Of a stretch of DNA of 64,000 nt, positions 56,095 through 64,000 are shown in pieces (the stretch's first letter is position 1; every line of letters starts with the position of its first letter). This DNA comes from Hydrogenophaga sp. GTDB taxonomy: Bacteria > Pseudomonadota > Gammaproteobacteria > Burkholderiales > Burkholderiaceae_C. A program made the position numbers and the translations under genes. The DNA lies in assembly GCA_018993155.1 (NCBI GenBank), contig JAGKSX010000014.1, positions 35,841-99,840 of the forward strand, given 5' to 3'. A model generated the notes under the pieces. It made no database searches and was not told the origin of the DNA. It saw only the letters and a list, made by a program, of their open reading frames with translations.

Positions 56095-57597
56095 ATGAAC
56101 GCACCCGCCCGCCCCGCCGAAAACACCTCCCTGCAACGCGCGCAACGGCAGGCCGACGTGGTGCGCGCGCTGCAGGCCGTGGTGCCGGCGCATGCACTGC
56201 TCTGGCAGGTCGAGGACACGGTGCCCTACGAATGCGATGGCCTGACCGCGTACCGCGAGCGCCCGCTGGTGGTGGTGCTGCCCGAGACCGAGGGCCAGGT
56301 CGCGGCCGTGCTCAAGGCCTGCCACGGCCTGGGCGTGCCGGTGGTGGCGCGCGGCGCGGGCACGGGGCTCTCGGGGGGTGCCATGCCGCACGCGCTGGGC
56401 GTCACGCTGTCGCTGGCCAAGTTCAACCGCATCCTGCGCATCGATCCGCGCGCGCGCACCGCGGTCGTGCAGGCGGGCGTTCGCAACCTCGCGATCTCCG
56501 AAGCCGCCGCCCCGCAGGGCCTGTACTACGCGCCCGACCCCAGCAGCCAGATCGCCTGCACCATCGGCGGCAACGTGGCGGAGAACTCGGGGGGCGTGCA
56601 CTGTCTCAAGTACGGCCTGACCCTGCACAACGTGCTGGCCGTGCGCGGCTTCACCGTCGAGGGTGAGCCCGTCACCTTCGGAGGCGACGCGCTCGACGCA
56701 CCCGGCCTGGACCTGCTGCCCCTGGTGATCGGCAGCGAAGGCATGTTGGCCGTCACCACCGAGGTCACGGTCAGGCTGGTGCCCAAGCCGCTGCTGGCGC
56801 GCTGCATCATGGCCAGCTTCGACGACATCCGAAAGGCCGGTGACGCGGTGGCTTCGGTGATCGCTGCCGGCATCATCCCGGCCGGCCTCGAAATGATGGA
56901 CAAGCCCATGACCGCGGCGGTGGAGGACTTCGTGCACGCGGGCTACGACCTGAGCGCCGAAGCCATCCTGCTGTGCGAGAGCGACGGCACGCCAGAGGAG
57001 GTGGAAGAAGAGATCGGCCGCATGAGCGCGGTGCTGCGCCAATGCGGCGCCACCGCCATCGCGGTCAGCCGCGACGAAGCCGAGCGCCTGCGTTTCTGGA
57101 GCGGGCGCAAGAACGCGTTCCCCGCGAGCGGGCGCATCAGCCCCGACTACATGTGCATGGACTCGACCATTCCACGCAAGCGCCTGGCCGACATCCTGCT
57201 GGCCATCGCCGAGATGGAGAAGAAGCACGGGCTGCGCTGCGCCAACGTGTTCCATGCGGGCGACGGCAACCTGCACCCGCTGATCCTGTTCGACGCCAAC
57301 GACGCCGACCAGTTGCACCGCTGCGAGTTGTTCGGTGCCGAGATCCTGGAGACCAGCGTCGCCATGGGCGGCACGGTCACCGGCGAACATGGCGTGGGCG
57401 TGGAAAAGCTCAACAGCATGTGCGTCCAGTTCTCCGCCGAGGAAAACGCACAGATGTTTGCCGTCAAACGGGCCTTTGATACCAATGGGCTACTGAATCC
57501 GGGCAAGGTCATCCCGACCCTGCAACGTTGTGCTGAATACGGTCGGATGCTGGTGCGCGCGGGGGCTTTGGCTCACCCGGAGCTACCGCGTTTCTAG
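56095..57597 (+). CDS. glcD: FAD-linked oxidase, GlcD type
   Basis: 500-residue flavoprotein. The PCMH FAD-binding domain (about 55-235) has VVARGAGTGLSGGAMP and the ADP-binding TIGGNVAENSGGVHCLKYG. The FAD-oxidase C-terminal domain (about 270-475) has NVFHAGDGNLHPLI and GTVTGEHGVGVEK. This is the glycolate oxidase subunit GlcD arrangement. glcE and glcF are not adjacent; a D-lactate or other 2-hydroxy acid dehydrogenase is also possible. Confidence 0.88.
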   Translation: MNAPARPAENTSLQRAQRQADVVRALQAVVPAHALLWQVEDTVPYECDGLTAYRERPLVVVLPETEGQVAAVLKACHGLGVPVVARGAGTGLSGGAMPHALGVTLSLAKFNRILRIDPRARTAVVQAGVRNLAISEAAAPQGLYYAPDPSSQIACTIGGNVAENSGGVHCLKYGLTLHNVLAVRGFTVEGEPVTFGGDALDAPGLDLLPLVIGSEGMLAVTTEVTVRLVPKPLLARCIMASFDDIRKAGDAVASVIAAGIIPAGLEMMDKPMTAAVEDFVHAGYDLSAEAILLCESDGTPEEVEEEIGRMSAVLRQCGATAIAVSRDEAERLRFWSGRKNAFPASGRISPDYMCMDSTIPRKRLADILLAIAEMEKKHGLRCANVFHAGDGNLHPLILFDANDADQLHRCELFGAEILETSVAMGGTVTGEHGVGVEKLNSMCVQFSAEENAQMFAVKRAFDTNGLLNPGKVIPTLQRCAEYGRMLVRAGALAHPELPRF

Positions 57598-57634
57598 CTG
57601 TCAAATATCACGCTGGAGAAAGAAGGCCCTGGGG

Positions 57635-57640
57635 TACAGT
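57635..57640 (+). promoter_or_regulatory. -10-like element of the multi-PAS kinase
   Basis: TACAGT ends eight bases before ATG 57649. Weak match. Confidence 0.25.
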
Positions 57641-57648
57641 TGTGCCGG

Positions 57649-60600
57649 ATGAGCACCCTTTTCCCCTCGGAGGACAAACGCGTTGACAGCCACAGAGCCG
57701 AACGCTCGGCTGTGGAGCGTGAGCGTGCGTTGCTTCTGGAGCTGGAAACCCTGCGGGCGGAGAACGAGCACCTGCGCCGCAGCTACGCGCAGCGGCTCAG
57801 CGGCCAGCCCGACAGCACCGACCTGAAGCGCCAGGCCACCCTGCCACTGCCCCTGGAAACCGCGCTGGAAGCGGCCGACACGGACCGGGCTGCGCACACC
57901 GCGCAGATCGAGTACGAAGCGCTGTTCTCGGCCCTGGCCAGCGTCTTTCCCATCGGCGTCTTCCGCACCGACCATGCGGGCGTGCTCACCCACGTGGACG
58001 AGCAGCTGCAGGCGATCTTCGCACTGAAGAAGCAGGACTTCCCCAACTTCGGCTGGTTCAGCCGCGTGCACCCCGACGACCTGGAACGTGTGCAGCAGCA
58101 CTGGTTTCGGGCGATCTCCGAGGCCGAAACGCTCAGCGTGGAGTTCCGCCTGGTGCGCCCGGGCAACGAGGTGGTCCATGTGCTGGTGCGCAACGCACCC
58201 TTGCGCGATGCCAACGGTGCCGTCGTCAGCCAGCTCGGTTTCATGCAGGACATCACGCCCATGCGCACGCTGGAAGCCGACGCGCGCATCAAGGACGAGC
58301 TGAACCGCCAGATCATCTCCAGCAGCCCCGATTGCACCAAGGTGCTCGATCTGCAAGGCCGCGTGGTGCAGATGACAGCCCAGGGCTGCCGCCTGGTCGA
58401 GGTGGACGATTTCGAACAGGTGCGCAACAGCGAATGGGTCACCTGGTGGCCGGACGACGGGGCCTTGCTCTCGCGCGAGGCCCTGGAGAGCGCGCGCCAG
58501 GGCAAGAGCGCGCGCTTCGTGGCGTTCGGCAACACCTTCAAGGGCACACCCAAGTGGTGGGACACGGTGGTCACCCCCATCTGCGATGCGCAGAACCGGC
58601 CCGTGATGCTGCTGGCCGTCTCGCGCGACATCACCGCGCTGCACCAGCAGCAGGAAGAGATCCAGCGCTTCAACGTCGAGCTGGAAGACCGCGTGCGGCA
58701 ACGCACCGACGAACTGGCCGAAGCCAAGGAGCGCATCCACCAGGCCCTGCGCGATGCCCAGGCCCTCTACAACCAGGCGCCCTGCGGTTACCACTCGGTG
58801 GACGCCGACGGCGTGTTCGTGCTGATCAACCGCACCGCGCTGGACTGGCTGGGCTACGAGCGCGACGAGGTGGTCGGCAAGCTGCGCTTCCACGATATCG
58901 TGCCTCCCGAGCACCAGCACCTGGTCGGCGAACGCCTGGCGCGCATGACGCGCGGCGAAAAACTGGAGGCTGCCGAGTTCCCGATCCGCCGCCGCGACGG
59001 CAGCACCTTCCTGGCCCTGCTCAGCAGCACGGCAGTCGTCGATGAAAACGGCCGCTTCGTCCGCACCAACAACACCCTGGTGGACATCACCGAACGCAAG
59101 GGCGCCGAGAACGCCCTCGCGGGGCAGCGCAATTTCCTGCAGGCCATCACCAACAGCGTGCCGGTGCAGCTGGCGTTCTTCGACCGCGACCTGATCTGCC
59201 GCTTCGCCAACGCCAGCTACGCGCGCTGGGTGCAGGGCGATACCGAGCAGCTCATCGGCATGCACCTGAGCCAGATCGCACGGCCCCAGGATTTCGAGGC
59301 CACGCGCCTGAACCTGGCCGCCGCGCTGTCCGGCGAAATCCAGCGCTTCGAGGGCGAACGCGCCTTCCCCGATGGCCACAGCTTCTACGCCGGCATCGAA
59401 TACACGCCGTACTGGCATGCGGGTCAGGTGCAGGGGATCATCATCCAGATGATCGACCTCTCCCAGCGCAAGGCCTCGGAAGACCTGGTGCGCCAGGCCA
59501 ACGGCCAGCTCAACAGCGCACTGCGGCAGTCGCAGGACCTCTACAACAACGCGCCCTGCGGCTACCACTCGCTCGACGTCAACGGCATCTACGTGTCCAT
59601 CAACGACACCGAGCTTGAATGGCTGGGCTACCGCCGCGACGAGGTGGTGGGCAAGATGGCCTTCCGCGACATGATGGCGCCGCGGCACACGGATCTGCTC
59701 GAGAACCGCATGCAGAAGATCCTGAAGGACGATGCCTTGGAGGCCGTGGAGTACGAGATGCGCCGCCGCGACGGCAGCACCTTCCACGCCCTGCTCTCGT
59801 CGTCCGCCGTGCGCGATGCCGACGGCCGCTTCCTGCGCAGCAACACCACGGTGGTGGACATCACGCTGCGCAAGGCAGCCGAGATGGCGCTGCGCGACAA
59901 CCAGCGCTTCCTTCAGACCATCACCGACCACGTACCGGGCCTGATCGCCTACCTCGATGCGGGCCTGCATTTCCGGTTCGCCAATGCCGAGCACCTGCGC
60001 GTCTATGGCATGGATCCGCAGTACATCATCGGTCGGCACATCGGTGAATGCGTGAAACCCGACGTCTGGGCCGACATCGAGCCGCGCATGAGGACCGCGC
60101 TGGCCGGCCAGCCCCACCACTTCGAGACCTGGCGCCCCACCATCGATGGCCAGCAGATCTTCGTGAGCGCGAGCTACCTGCCCGACTTCAATGACGAGGG
60201 CAAGGTGCAGGGTCTGTTCGTGCAGATCATCGACATCACCGACCGCAAACGCATCGAAGAGCGCGTCGTCCACCTCAACGAGGAACTGGAGCAACGCATC
60301 AGCGAGCGCTCGCTGGAACTGCTGGAGAGCGAACAGCGTTTCCGCCTCATGGTGGACAACCTGCGCGACTACTGCATCTTTTTCATGGATGCCGACGGCG
60401 TCATCACCGACTGGACCGACAGTGCCCAGCGCATGGACGGCTATTCGCCCACGCAGATGCTGGGCCGCCACTACGGCGTGCTGTTCGATCCGGTCAACCC
60501 GGACCATGGCAAGGTCAGCGCCATGCAGATGCTGCGCCTGGCAGCCTCGCGTGGGCAGCACGAGCTGCACAACTGGCACACCCGCAAGGACGGCTCGCAG

Positions 60601-61506
60601 TACTGGTCGCACTCGGTGCTCATTGCCCTGCGCGACGACAGCGGCGAGCTCAAGGGCTTCGCCAAGGTCAACCGGGACATGACCGACGCCAAGCGGCTCG
60701 ACGACCTGATGCGCAACATCAACGACGAGCTGGAGAACCGGGTGGTCGAGCGCACCGAACAGCTGCTCGCCGCCAACAAGGACCTGGAGTCGTTCTCCTA
60801 CTCGGTCTCGCACGACCTGCGCTCGCCCCTGCGCCACATCTCCAGTTTCGTCAGTCTGCTGGAGGAACACCTCGGCGGCCAATGCGACGAGGTGAGCGCC
60901 CGCTACCTGAGCACGATCGGCAATTCAGCCCGGCACATGAGCCAGCTCATCGACGGCCTGCTCGCGTTCTCGCGCCTGGGGCGTTCGGCCGTGAACCTCA
61001 CGGCGGTGGACTTCACCCTGCTGGTGGATGCGGTGGTCGGCCAGATCGGGCACGACACCGAAGGCCGGGTGGTCGACTGGGTGGTGGCGCCCGACCTGCC
61101 CGTGGTGCAGGGCGACGCCCTGCTGCTGCGCGAGGTCTGGGCCAACCTGTTGGGCAACGCCTACAAATACACCCGTCCGCGTGAAAGAACGCGCATCGAG
61201 GTGGGTTGGAGCATGGACCCTGTTGTCGGCTATACCTTCTTTGTTCGTGACAATGGCGTGGGTTTTGACACAAAATACGCCCAGAAGCTGTTTGGCGTTT
61301 TCCAACGCCTGCATCGCGCCTCGGAGTTTGAAGGCACTGGCATCGGCCTGGCACTGACGCGGCGCATCATTGAGCGACACGGCGGCACCATCTGGGCTGA
61401 AAGCCAGCTCGGAGAGGGCAGTGTGTTCTATTTTTCGCTACCTTTTGAAGGCGCCCATGGGTTCGAGTCCCCTCCCGACTCCATGCCGGCCGCCCTGGAA
61501 CCATGA
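57649..61506 (+). CDS. soluble seven-PAS sensor histidine kinase
   Basis: A 1285-residue cytosolic kinase with no membrane segment. A coiled coil (about 15-50) is followed by seven PAS-like domains, at about 85-205, 207-330, 373-490, 494-615, 631-748, 752-875 and 893-1012, with helical linkers rich in Glu/Arg. HisKA has His1055 in SYSVSHDLRSPLRH; HATPase_c has the N box at about 1166 (NLLGNAYKYT), DNGVGFD and GTGIGLAL. This is the phytochrome-like kinase class. PAS 3-4 and 5-6 are an internal duplication. ATG 57649 is preferred to TTG 57640. Its TGA overlaps the response regulator ATG. Confidence 0.93.
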   Translation: MSTLFPSEDKRVDSHRAERSAVERERALLLELETLRAENEHLRRSYAQRLSGQPDSTDLKRQATLPLPLETALEAADTDRAAHTAQIEYEALFSALASVFPIGVFRTDHAGVLTHVDEQLQAIFALKKQDFPNFGWFSRVHPDDLERVQQHWFRAISEAETLSVEFRLVRPGNEVVHVLVRNAPLRDANGAVVSQLGFMQDITPMRTLEADARIKDELNRQIISSSPDCTKVLDLQGRVVQMTAQGCRLVEVDDFEQVRNSEWVTWWPDDGALLSREALESARQGKSARFVAFGNTFKGTPKWWDTVVTPICDAQNRPVMLLAVSRDITALHQQQEEIQRFNVELEDRVRQRTDELAEAKERIHQALRDAQALYNQAPCGYHSVDADGVFVLINRTALDWLGYERDEVVGKLRFHDIVPPEHQHLVGERLARMTRGEKLEAAEFPIRRRDGSTFLALLSSTAVVDENGRFVRTNNTLVDITERKGAENALAGQRNFLQAITNSVPVQLAFFDRDLICRFANASYARWVQGDTEQLIGMHLSQIARPQDFEATRLNLAAALSGEIQRFEGERAFPDGHSFYAGIEYTPYWHAGQVQGIIIQMIDLSQRKASEDLVRQANGQLNSALRQSQDLYNNAPCGYHSLDVNGIYVSINDTELEWLGYRRDEVVGKMAFRDMMAPRHTDLLENRMQKILKDDALEAVEYEMRRRDGSTFHALLSSSAVRDADGRFLRSNTTVVDITLRKAAEMALRDNQRFLQTITDHVPGLIAYLDAGLHFRFANAEHLRVYGMDPQYIIGRHIGECVKPDVWADIEPRMRTALAGQPHHFETWRPTIDGQQIFVSASYLPDFNDEGKVQGLFVQIIDITDRKRIEERVVHLNEELEQRISERSLELLESEQRFRLMVDNLRDYCIFFMDADGVITDWTDSAQRMDGYSPTQMLGRHYGVLFDPVNPDHGKVSAMQMLRLAASRGQHELHNWHTRKDGSQYWSHSVLIALRDDSGELKGFAKVNRDMTDAKRLDDLMRNINDELENRVVERTEQLLAANKDLESFSYSVSHDLRSPLRHISSFVSLLEEHLGGQCDEVSARYLSTIGNSARHMSQLIDGLLAFSRLGRSAVNLTAVDFTLLVDAVVGQIGHDTEGRVVDWVVAPDLPVVQGDALLLREVWANLLGNAYKYTRPRERTRIEVGWSMDPVVGYTFFVRDNGVGFDTKYAQKLFGVFQRLHRASEFEGTGIGLALTRRIIERHGGTIWAESQLGEGSVFYFSLPFEGAHGFESPPDSMPAALEP
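58765..60312. repeat. internal duplication of a two-PAS unit
   Basis: Residues 373-630 and 631-888 of the kinase align end to end at a 258-residue offset. Both units contain APCGYHS near the start, DEVVGK, RRRDGSTF and VVDIT/LVDIT blocks, then a second PAS starting FLQAIT or FLQTIT. This is divergent duplication, not a recent copy. Confidence 0.8.
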
Positions 61507-61988
61507 GCAAAAACGCCGACGCCATCCTTCTCGTTGAAGACAATCCCGACGATGCCGAGCTGACCAAACTGGCCCTGGCGCGCCATGGGCTGGACGGGCG
61601 GGTCACGCACGTCTCGGATGGCATGCAGGCGCTGGACTACCTGCACCGCCGCAATGGCTTCACCAACCGCTCGGGCAGCAACCCCATGCTGGTGCTGCTG
61701 GACTTGAAGATGCCCCTGCTGGACGGCATCGGCGTGCTCCGGGAAATCAAGGGTTCGGACAACCTGCACCACATCCCCGTGGTGGTGCTGACCTCCTCCA
61801 CCGAGCCGAGCGACCTGCTGCGCGCCTACGACGCGGGCACCAACGCTTACATCGCCAAGCCCACCGAGTTCTCGCAGTTCCTCAGCGCGATGAAGCACGT
61901 GTGCGAGTTCTGGATCAACATCAACCAGACCGCGCCGCAGCTGCCCAGCGCAGGCGTGCGCACCACCGGTTTCGGCGACCTGATCTGA
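61503..61988 (+). CDS. Rcp1-like single-domain response regulator
   Basis: 161-residue receiver of the phytochrome-partner (Rcp1/CheY-like) class. Acidic pocket E12-D13, phosphoacceptor D67 in LLDLKMP, then VVVLTSS and the YIAKPTEF Lys. The extended loop before D67 and the tail helix (FLSAMKHVCEFWININ) are typical. ATG overlaps the kinase stop by four bases, so it is its partner. No output domain. Confidence 0.93.
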   Translation: MSKNADAILLVEDNPDDAELTKLALARHGLDGRVTHVSDGMQALDYLHRRNGFTNRSGSNPMLVLLDLKMPLLDGIGVLREIKGSDNLHHIPVVVLTSSTEPSDLLRAYDAGTNAYIAKPTEFSQFLSAMKHVCEFWININQTAPQLPSAGVRTTGFGDLI

Positions 61989-62013
61989 TGAACCCGGGGC
62001 CCTGCTCGGGGCC

Positions 62014-63840
62014 TCACCAGGTGTCGATGAACCGCCCCGGGCGGGGCTCGGACACCTTCGCCCCCGCCAACCCCCTGACCAGCCAGTCGCGTGTGAGCGC
62101 CGGGTCGATCACGGCATCGATCTCCAGCGTGGTCGCCATCTGCACCGCCGAACCATTGGCGACCTGCTGCGCCAGCAGGCGGTCGAACAGGGCATCGCGC
62201 CGCGGCCCTTCCGGTTCCGCCTCCAGCTCCTTGCGGTAGCCCAGGCGCACGGCACCTTCCAGCCCCATGGCGCCGAATTCGGCCGTGGGCCAGGCCACGG
62301 TGAAGGCCGGTGAATGGAACCCACCAGCCGTCATGCCCATGGCGCCCAGGCCGTAGCCCTTGCGCAGCACAACGCTGAAGAACGGCACGCGCAGGTCCGC
62401 CGCCGCCACGAACAGGCGGCTGACGTGCCGCACCTGCGCCCGCGCTTCGATGTCGGGCCCCACCATGAAACCCGGGGTATCGACCAGGCTCACGAGGGGC
62501 AGGCCGTGTGCGTTGCACAGCTGCATGAAACGCGCGGCCTTGTCGGCGGCGTCGGCGTCGATCGCACCGCCCAGGTGCAGCGGGTTGTTGGCCATCAGGC
62601 CCACCGCGCGCCCCTCGATGCGCGCCAGCGCCGTGTGGATGCCCGCGCCGAAGCCGGTGCGCAGGGGCAGCAGGCTGCCGACATCGACCAGCCCTGCCAT
62701 CGCCGCCTGGGTGTCGTACACACGCAGCCGGTTCTCCGGCACCACGTCGCGCAGGGCCTGGGCGTCGGGTGCGCGTCCGCCATCGACCGTGCCCTGGAAG
62801 AACGACAGGTATTGGCGGGCCACCGCCACCGCTTGCGCTTCGTCGTCCACCAGCACGTCAATCACGCCATTGGCGTGCTGCACCGCGCTCGGGCCGATCT
62901 GCTCGGGCCGGAACACGCCCAGCCCGCCCCCCTCCACCATGGCCGGACCGCCCATGCCGATGTTGCTGCTGCGGGTGGCGATCACCACGTCGCAGCAGCC
63001 CAGCAAGGCGGCGTTGCCCGCAAAGCAGCGGCCACTGGCGATGCCCAGCACCGGCACCTGGCCCGAGAGGCGCGCGAACGCGGCGAAGGTGCCTACATGC
63101 AGGCCGGCGACGATGGGCATGTCGGTGTCGCCCGGTCGGCCACCACCGCCTTCCGCGAACAGCACCACCGGCAGGCGCTGCGCCAGCGCCACACCCAGCA
63201 GCCGATCGGTCTTCTGGTGGTTGCGCATGCCCTGCGTGCCCGCCAGCACCGTGGCGTCGTAGGCCATCACCGCGGTGCGCGACCGCCCGGCGCCGTGTTG
63301 GGTGGCATTGACGGAACCGATGCCGGTCACCATGCCGTCGGCCGGGGTGCGGGCGATCAGGTCGTCTTCGCTGCGGCGCTGGCGCTGCGCGGCCACCGCC
63401 AGCGCGCCGTACTCGATGAAGCTGCCCTCGTCGCACAGGTCGGCGATGTTTTCGCGCGCGGTGCGCTGGCCCAGGGCATGGCGGCGCGCCACCGCCTCGG
63501 GCCGGGCCGCGTCCAGGGTGCGGGCCTGGCGGTCAAGCAGTCGCTGCAGGTCGGGCCTGAGCGCGGCCGGCCCGGCCTTGGCGGTCGCCTGCGGTGCGGT
63601 GGTGGGCGGGGTGGCGGCGCGGGCGACCGGCTCGGCGCGCAACAGGACGTCGCCCTGCTGCACCGACTCGCCCGGGGCGAACAACAGCTCCAGCACACGG
63701 CCAGGCGCTTCGGCACGCAGCTCGTGCTCCATCTTCATGGCTTCGAGGATCACCAGCACGTCGCCCTGGCGCACCGGGTCACCAGGGGCGACCAGCCATT
63801 GAACGATCTGGGCGGCCAGGGGAGAGCGCAAGGCATTCAT
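62014..63840 (-). CDS. fused biotin carrier and carboxyltransferase
   Basis: 608 residues joining two parts usually on separate chains. Residues 1-75 are a biotinyl/lipoyl domain with biotin Lys36 in EAMKMEH. After an Ala/Pro linker (76-110) comes a complete acyl-CoA carboxylase carboxyltransferase (about 115-605; GQRTARENIADLCDEGSFIEYG, oxyanion GGGGRPGDTD, SNIGMGGPAMVEGGGLG, NNPLHLGGAIDADAADKAARF, VDTPGFMVG). ATG 63840 is chosen: the biotinyl fold starts at once and a -10-like CAGAAT ends six bases upstream. Biotin carboxylase is not in the window and may lie beyond 64000. Substrate unknown. Confidence 0.9.
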   Translation of the reverse strand: MNALRSPLAAQIVQWLVAPGDPVRQGDVLVILEAMKMEHELRAEAPGRVLELLFAPGESVQQGDVLLRAEPVARAATPPTTAPQATAKAGPAALRPDLQRLLDRQARTLDAARPEAVARRHALGQRTARENIADLCDEGSFIEYGALAVAAQRQRRSEDDLIARTPADGMVTGIGSVNATQHGAGRSRTAVMAYDATVLAGTQGMRNHQKTDRLLGVALAQRLPVVLFAEGGGGRPGDTDMPIVAGLHVGTFAAFARLSGQVPVLGIASGRCFAGNAALLGCCDVVIATRSSNIGMGGPAMVEGGGLGVFRPEQIGPSAVQHANGVIDVLVDDEAQAVAVARQYLSFFQGTVDGGRAPDAQALRDVVPENRLRVYDTQAAMAGLVDVGSLLPLRTGFGAGIHTALARIEGRAVGLMANNPLHLGGAIDADAADKAARFMQLCNAHGLPLVSLVDTPGFMVGPDIEARAQVRHVSRLFVAAADLRVPFFSVVLRKGYGLGAMGMTAGGFHSPAFTVAWPTAEFGAMGLEGAVRLGYRKELEAEPEGPRRDALFDRLLAQQVANGSAVQMATTLEIDAVIDPALTRDWLVRGLAGAKVSEPRPGRFIDTW

Positions 63841-63846
63841 GCGCCG

Positions 63847-63852
63847 ATTCTG
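63847..63852 (-). promoter_or_regulatory. -10-like element of the fused carboxyltransferase gene
   Basis: CAGAAT on the minus strand ends six bases before the ATG at 63840, leaderless spacing. Confidence 0.3.
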
Positions 63853-63927
63853 CGCGGCACCGGGGCGCGCAGAGGTCAATCGGGAGACAGGGAAAAGAGC
63901 CTGAGCGAGGAGCTCCCTTTCCAGAGA

Positions 63928-64000
63928 TACCGAGGGTCCGGCTTCGCCGGCCCCAGGTATCGCCCCCCTTCAGGGGGTGGCGCCGAAGGCGACGCGGGGG
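63928..64000. repeat. dispersed GC-rich repeat, copy E (runs to window edge)
   Basis: Begins TACCGAGGGTCCGGCTTCG and continues with CCCCAGGTATCGCCCCCCTTCA. Almost the same as copy C over its first 45 bases. May continue past the window. Confidence 0.7.

Noticed and set aside
57601-60882. 1093-residue frame opposite the multi-PAS kinase
   Set aside because: A shadow frame of GC-rich coding DNA, full of His/Val/Leu/Gly and no domain; the plus-strand kinase has all motifs.

Overview
The window is GC-rich, gene-dense chromosomal DNA of a betaproteobacterium, most likely a Comamonadaceae member (Hydrogenophaga/Acidovorax/Variovorax type). The reasons are the gene families present (PhaM, DUF3567, Bug-type solute receptor, CigR-like protein, DUF1800/DUF1501 pair, Calvin-type class II aldolase), the gene order pyk-fba-purC-purE-purK-sua5, and the GC-rich palindromic intergenic repeats. 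Genus is an inference; there is no rRNA or tRNA in the window to confirm it. No CRISPR array, insertion sequence or prophage was seen.

Layout. 1-4.5 kb: end of a BON-domain lipoprotein, then a REC-only response regulator with two tandem CHASE3/HisKA_3 sensor kinases, a DUF1345 membrane protein and a small membrane peptide. 4.7-8.8 kb: pyruvate kinase, an outer-membrane DUF481 protein, a PAP2 phosphatase and fructose-bisphosphate aldolase. 8.9-12.6 kb: an accessory module of IclR regulator, acyl-CoA ligase and Bug receptor. 12.7-17.4 kb: purC, a thioredoxin/TPR protein, purE-purK and Sua5. 17.4-25.7 kb: a VolA-like lipase lipoprotein, PBP4 (dacB), the tsaB-rimI-uracil-DNA glycosylase operon, a DMT transporter and pyrF. 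25.8-32.9 kb: exported DUF1800/DUF1501 pair, two GST-fold proteins, a CYTH-CHAD protein and a CigR-like protein. 33-39.5 kb: uvrA, MFS transporter, CLC protein, ssb. 39.5-45.9 kb: an unrecognised helical protein, ProQ-like RNA chaperone with an MFS transporter, FIST protein, PhaM, enoyl-CoA hydratase. 45.9-55.9 kb: VOC protein, FAH-family hydrolase divergent from a second IclR regulator, DUF3108 and DUF3567 proteins, AbrB-type permease, ChaN lipoprotein, omega-transaminase, purU, LysR regulator, Hsp20. 56-64 kb: glcD-type FAD oxidoreductase, a seven-PAS histidine kinase with its Rcp1-like regulator, and a fused biotin-carrier/carboxyltransferase.

How it works together. Most genes are housekeeping (purine, pyrimidine, t6A, glycolysis, DNA repair), interrupted by small catabolic and sensory modules. 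Both sensory loci pair kinases with regulators that lack any DNA-binding output, so signalling is probably by protein-protein contact. The strongest non-coding signals are: two IclR operator sets built as 5-bp inverted arms around 5 bp; a nested palindrome on the pyk promoter; a hairpin-terminator in the purC leader; a small ORF coupled to purE that runs through a dispersed repeat; five copies of GC-rich repeats, two of which reshape neighbouring gene ends; and many genes whose -10-like hexamer lies 6-9 bases before the start codon, suggesting leaderless mRNAs. I saw no clearly new multi-gene defence or mobile system. The best candidates for undescribed biology are the REC-only/twin-kinase locus, the seven-PAS kinase, the biotin-carrier fusion, the unrecognised 296-residue protein and the leader features.
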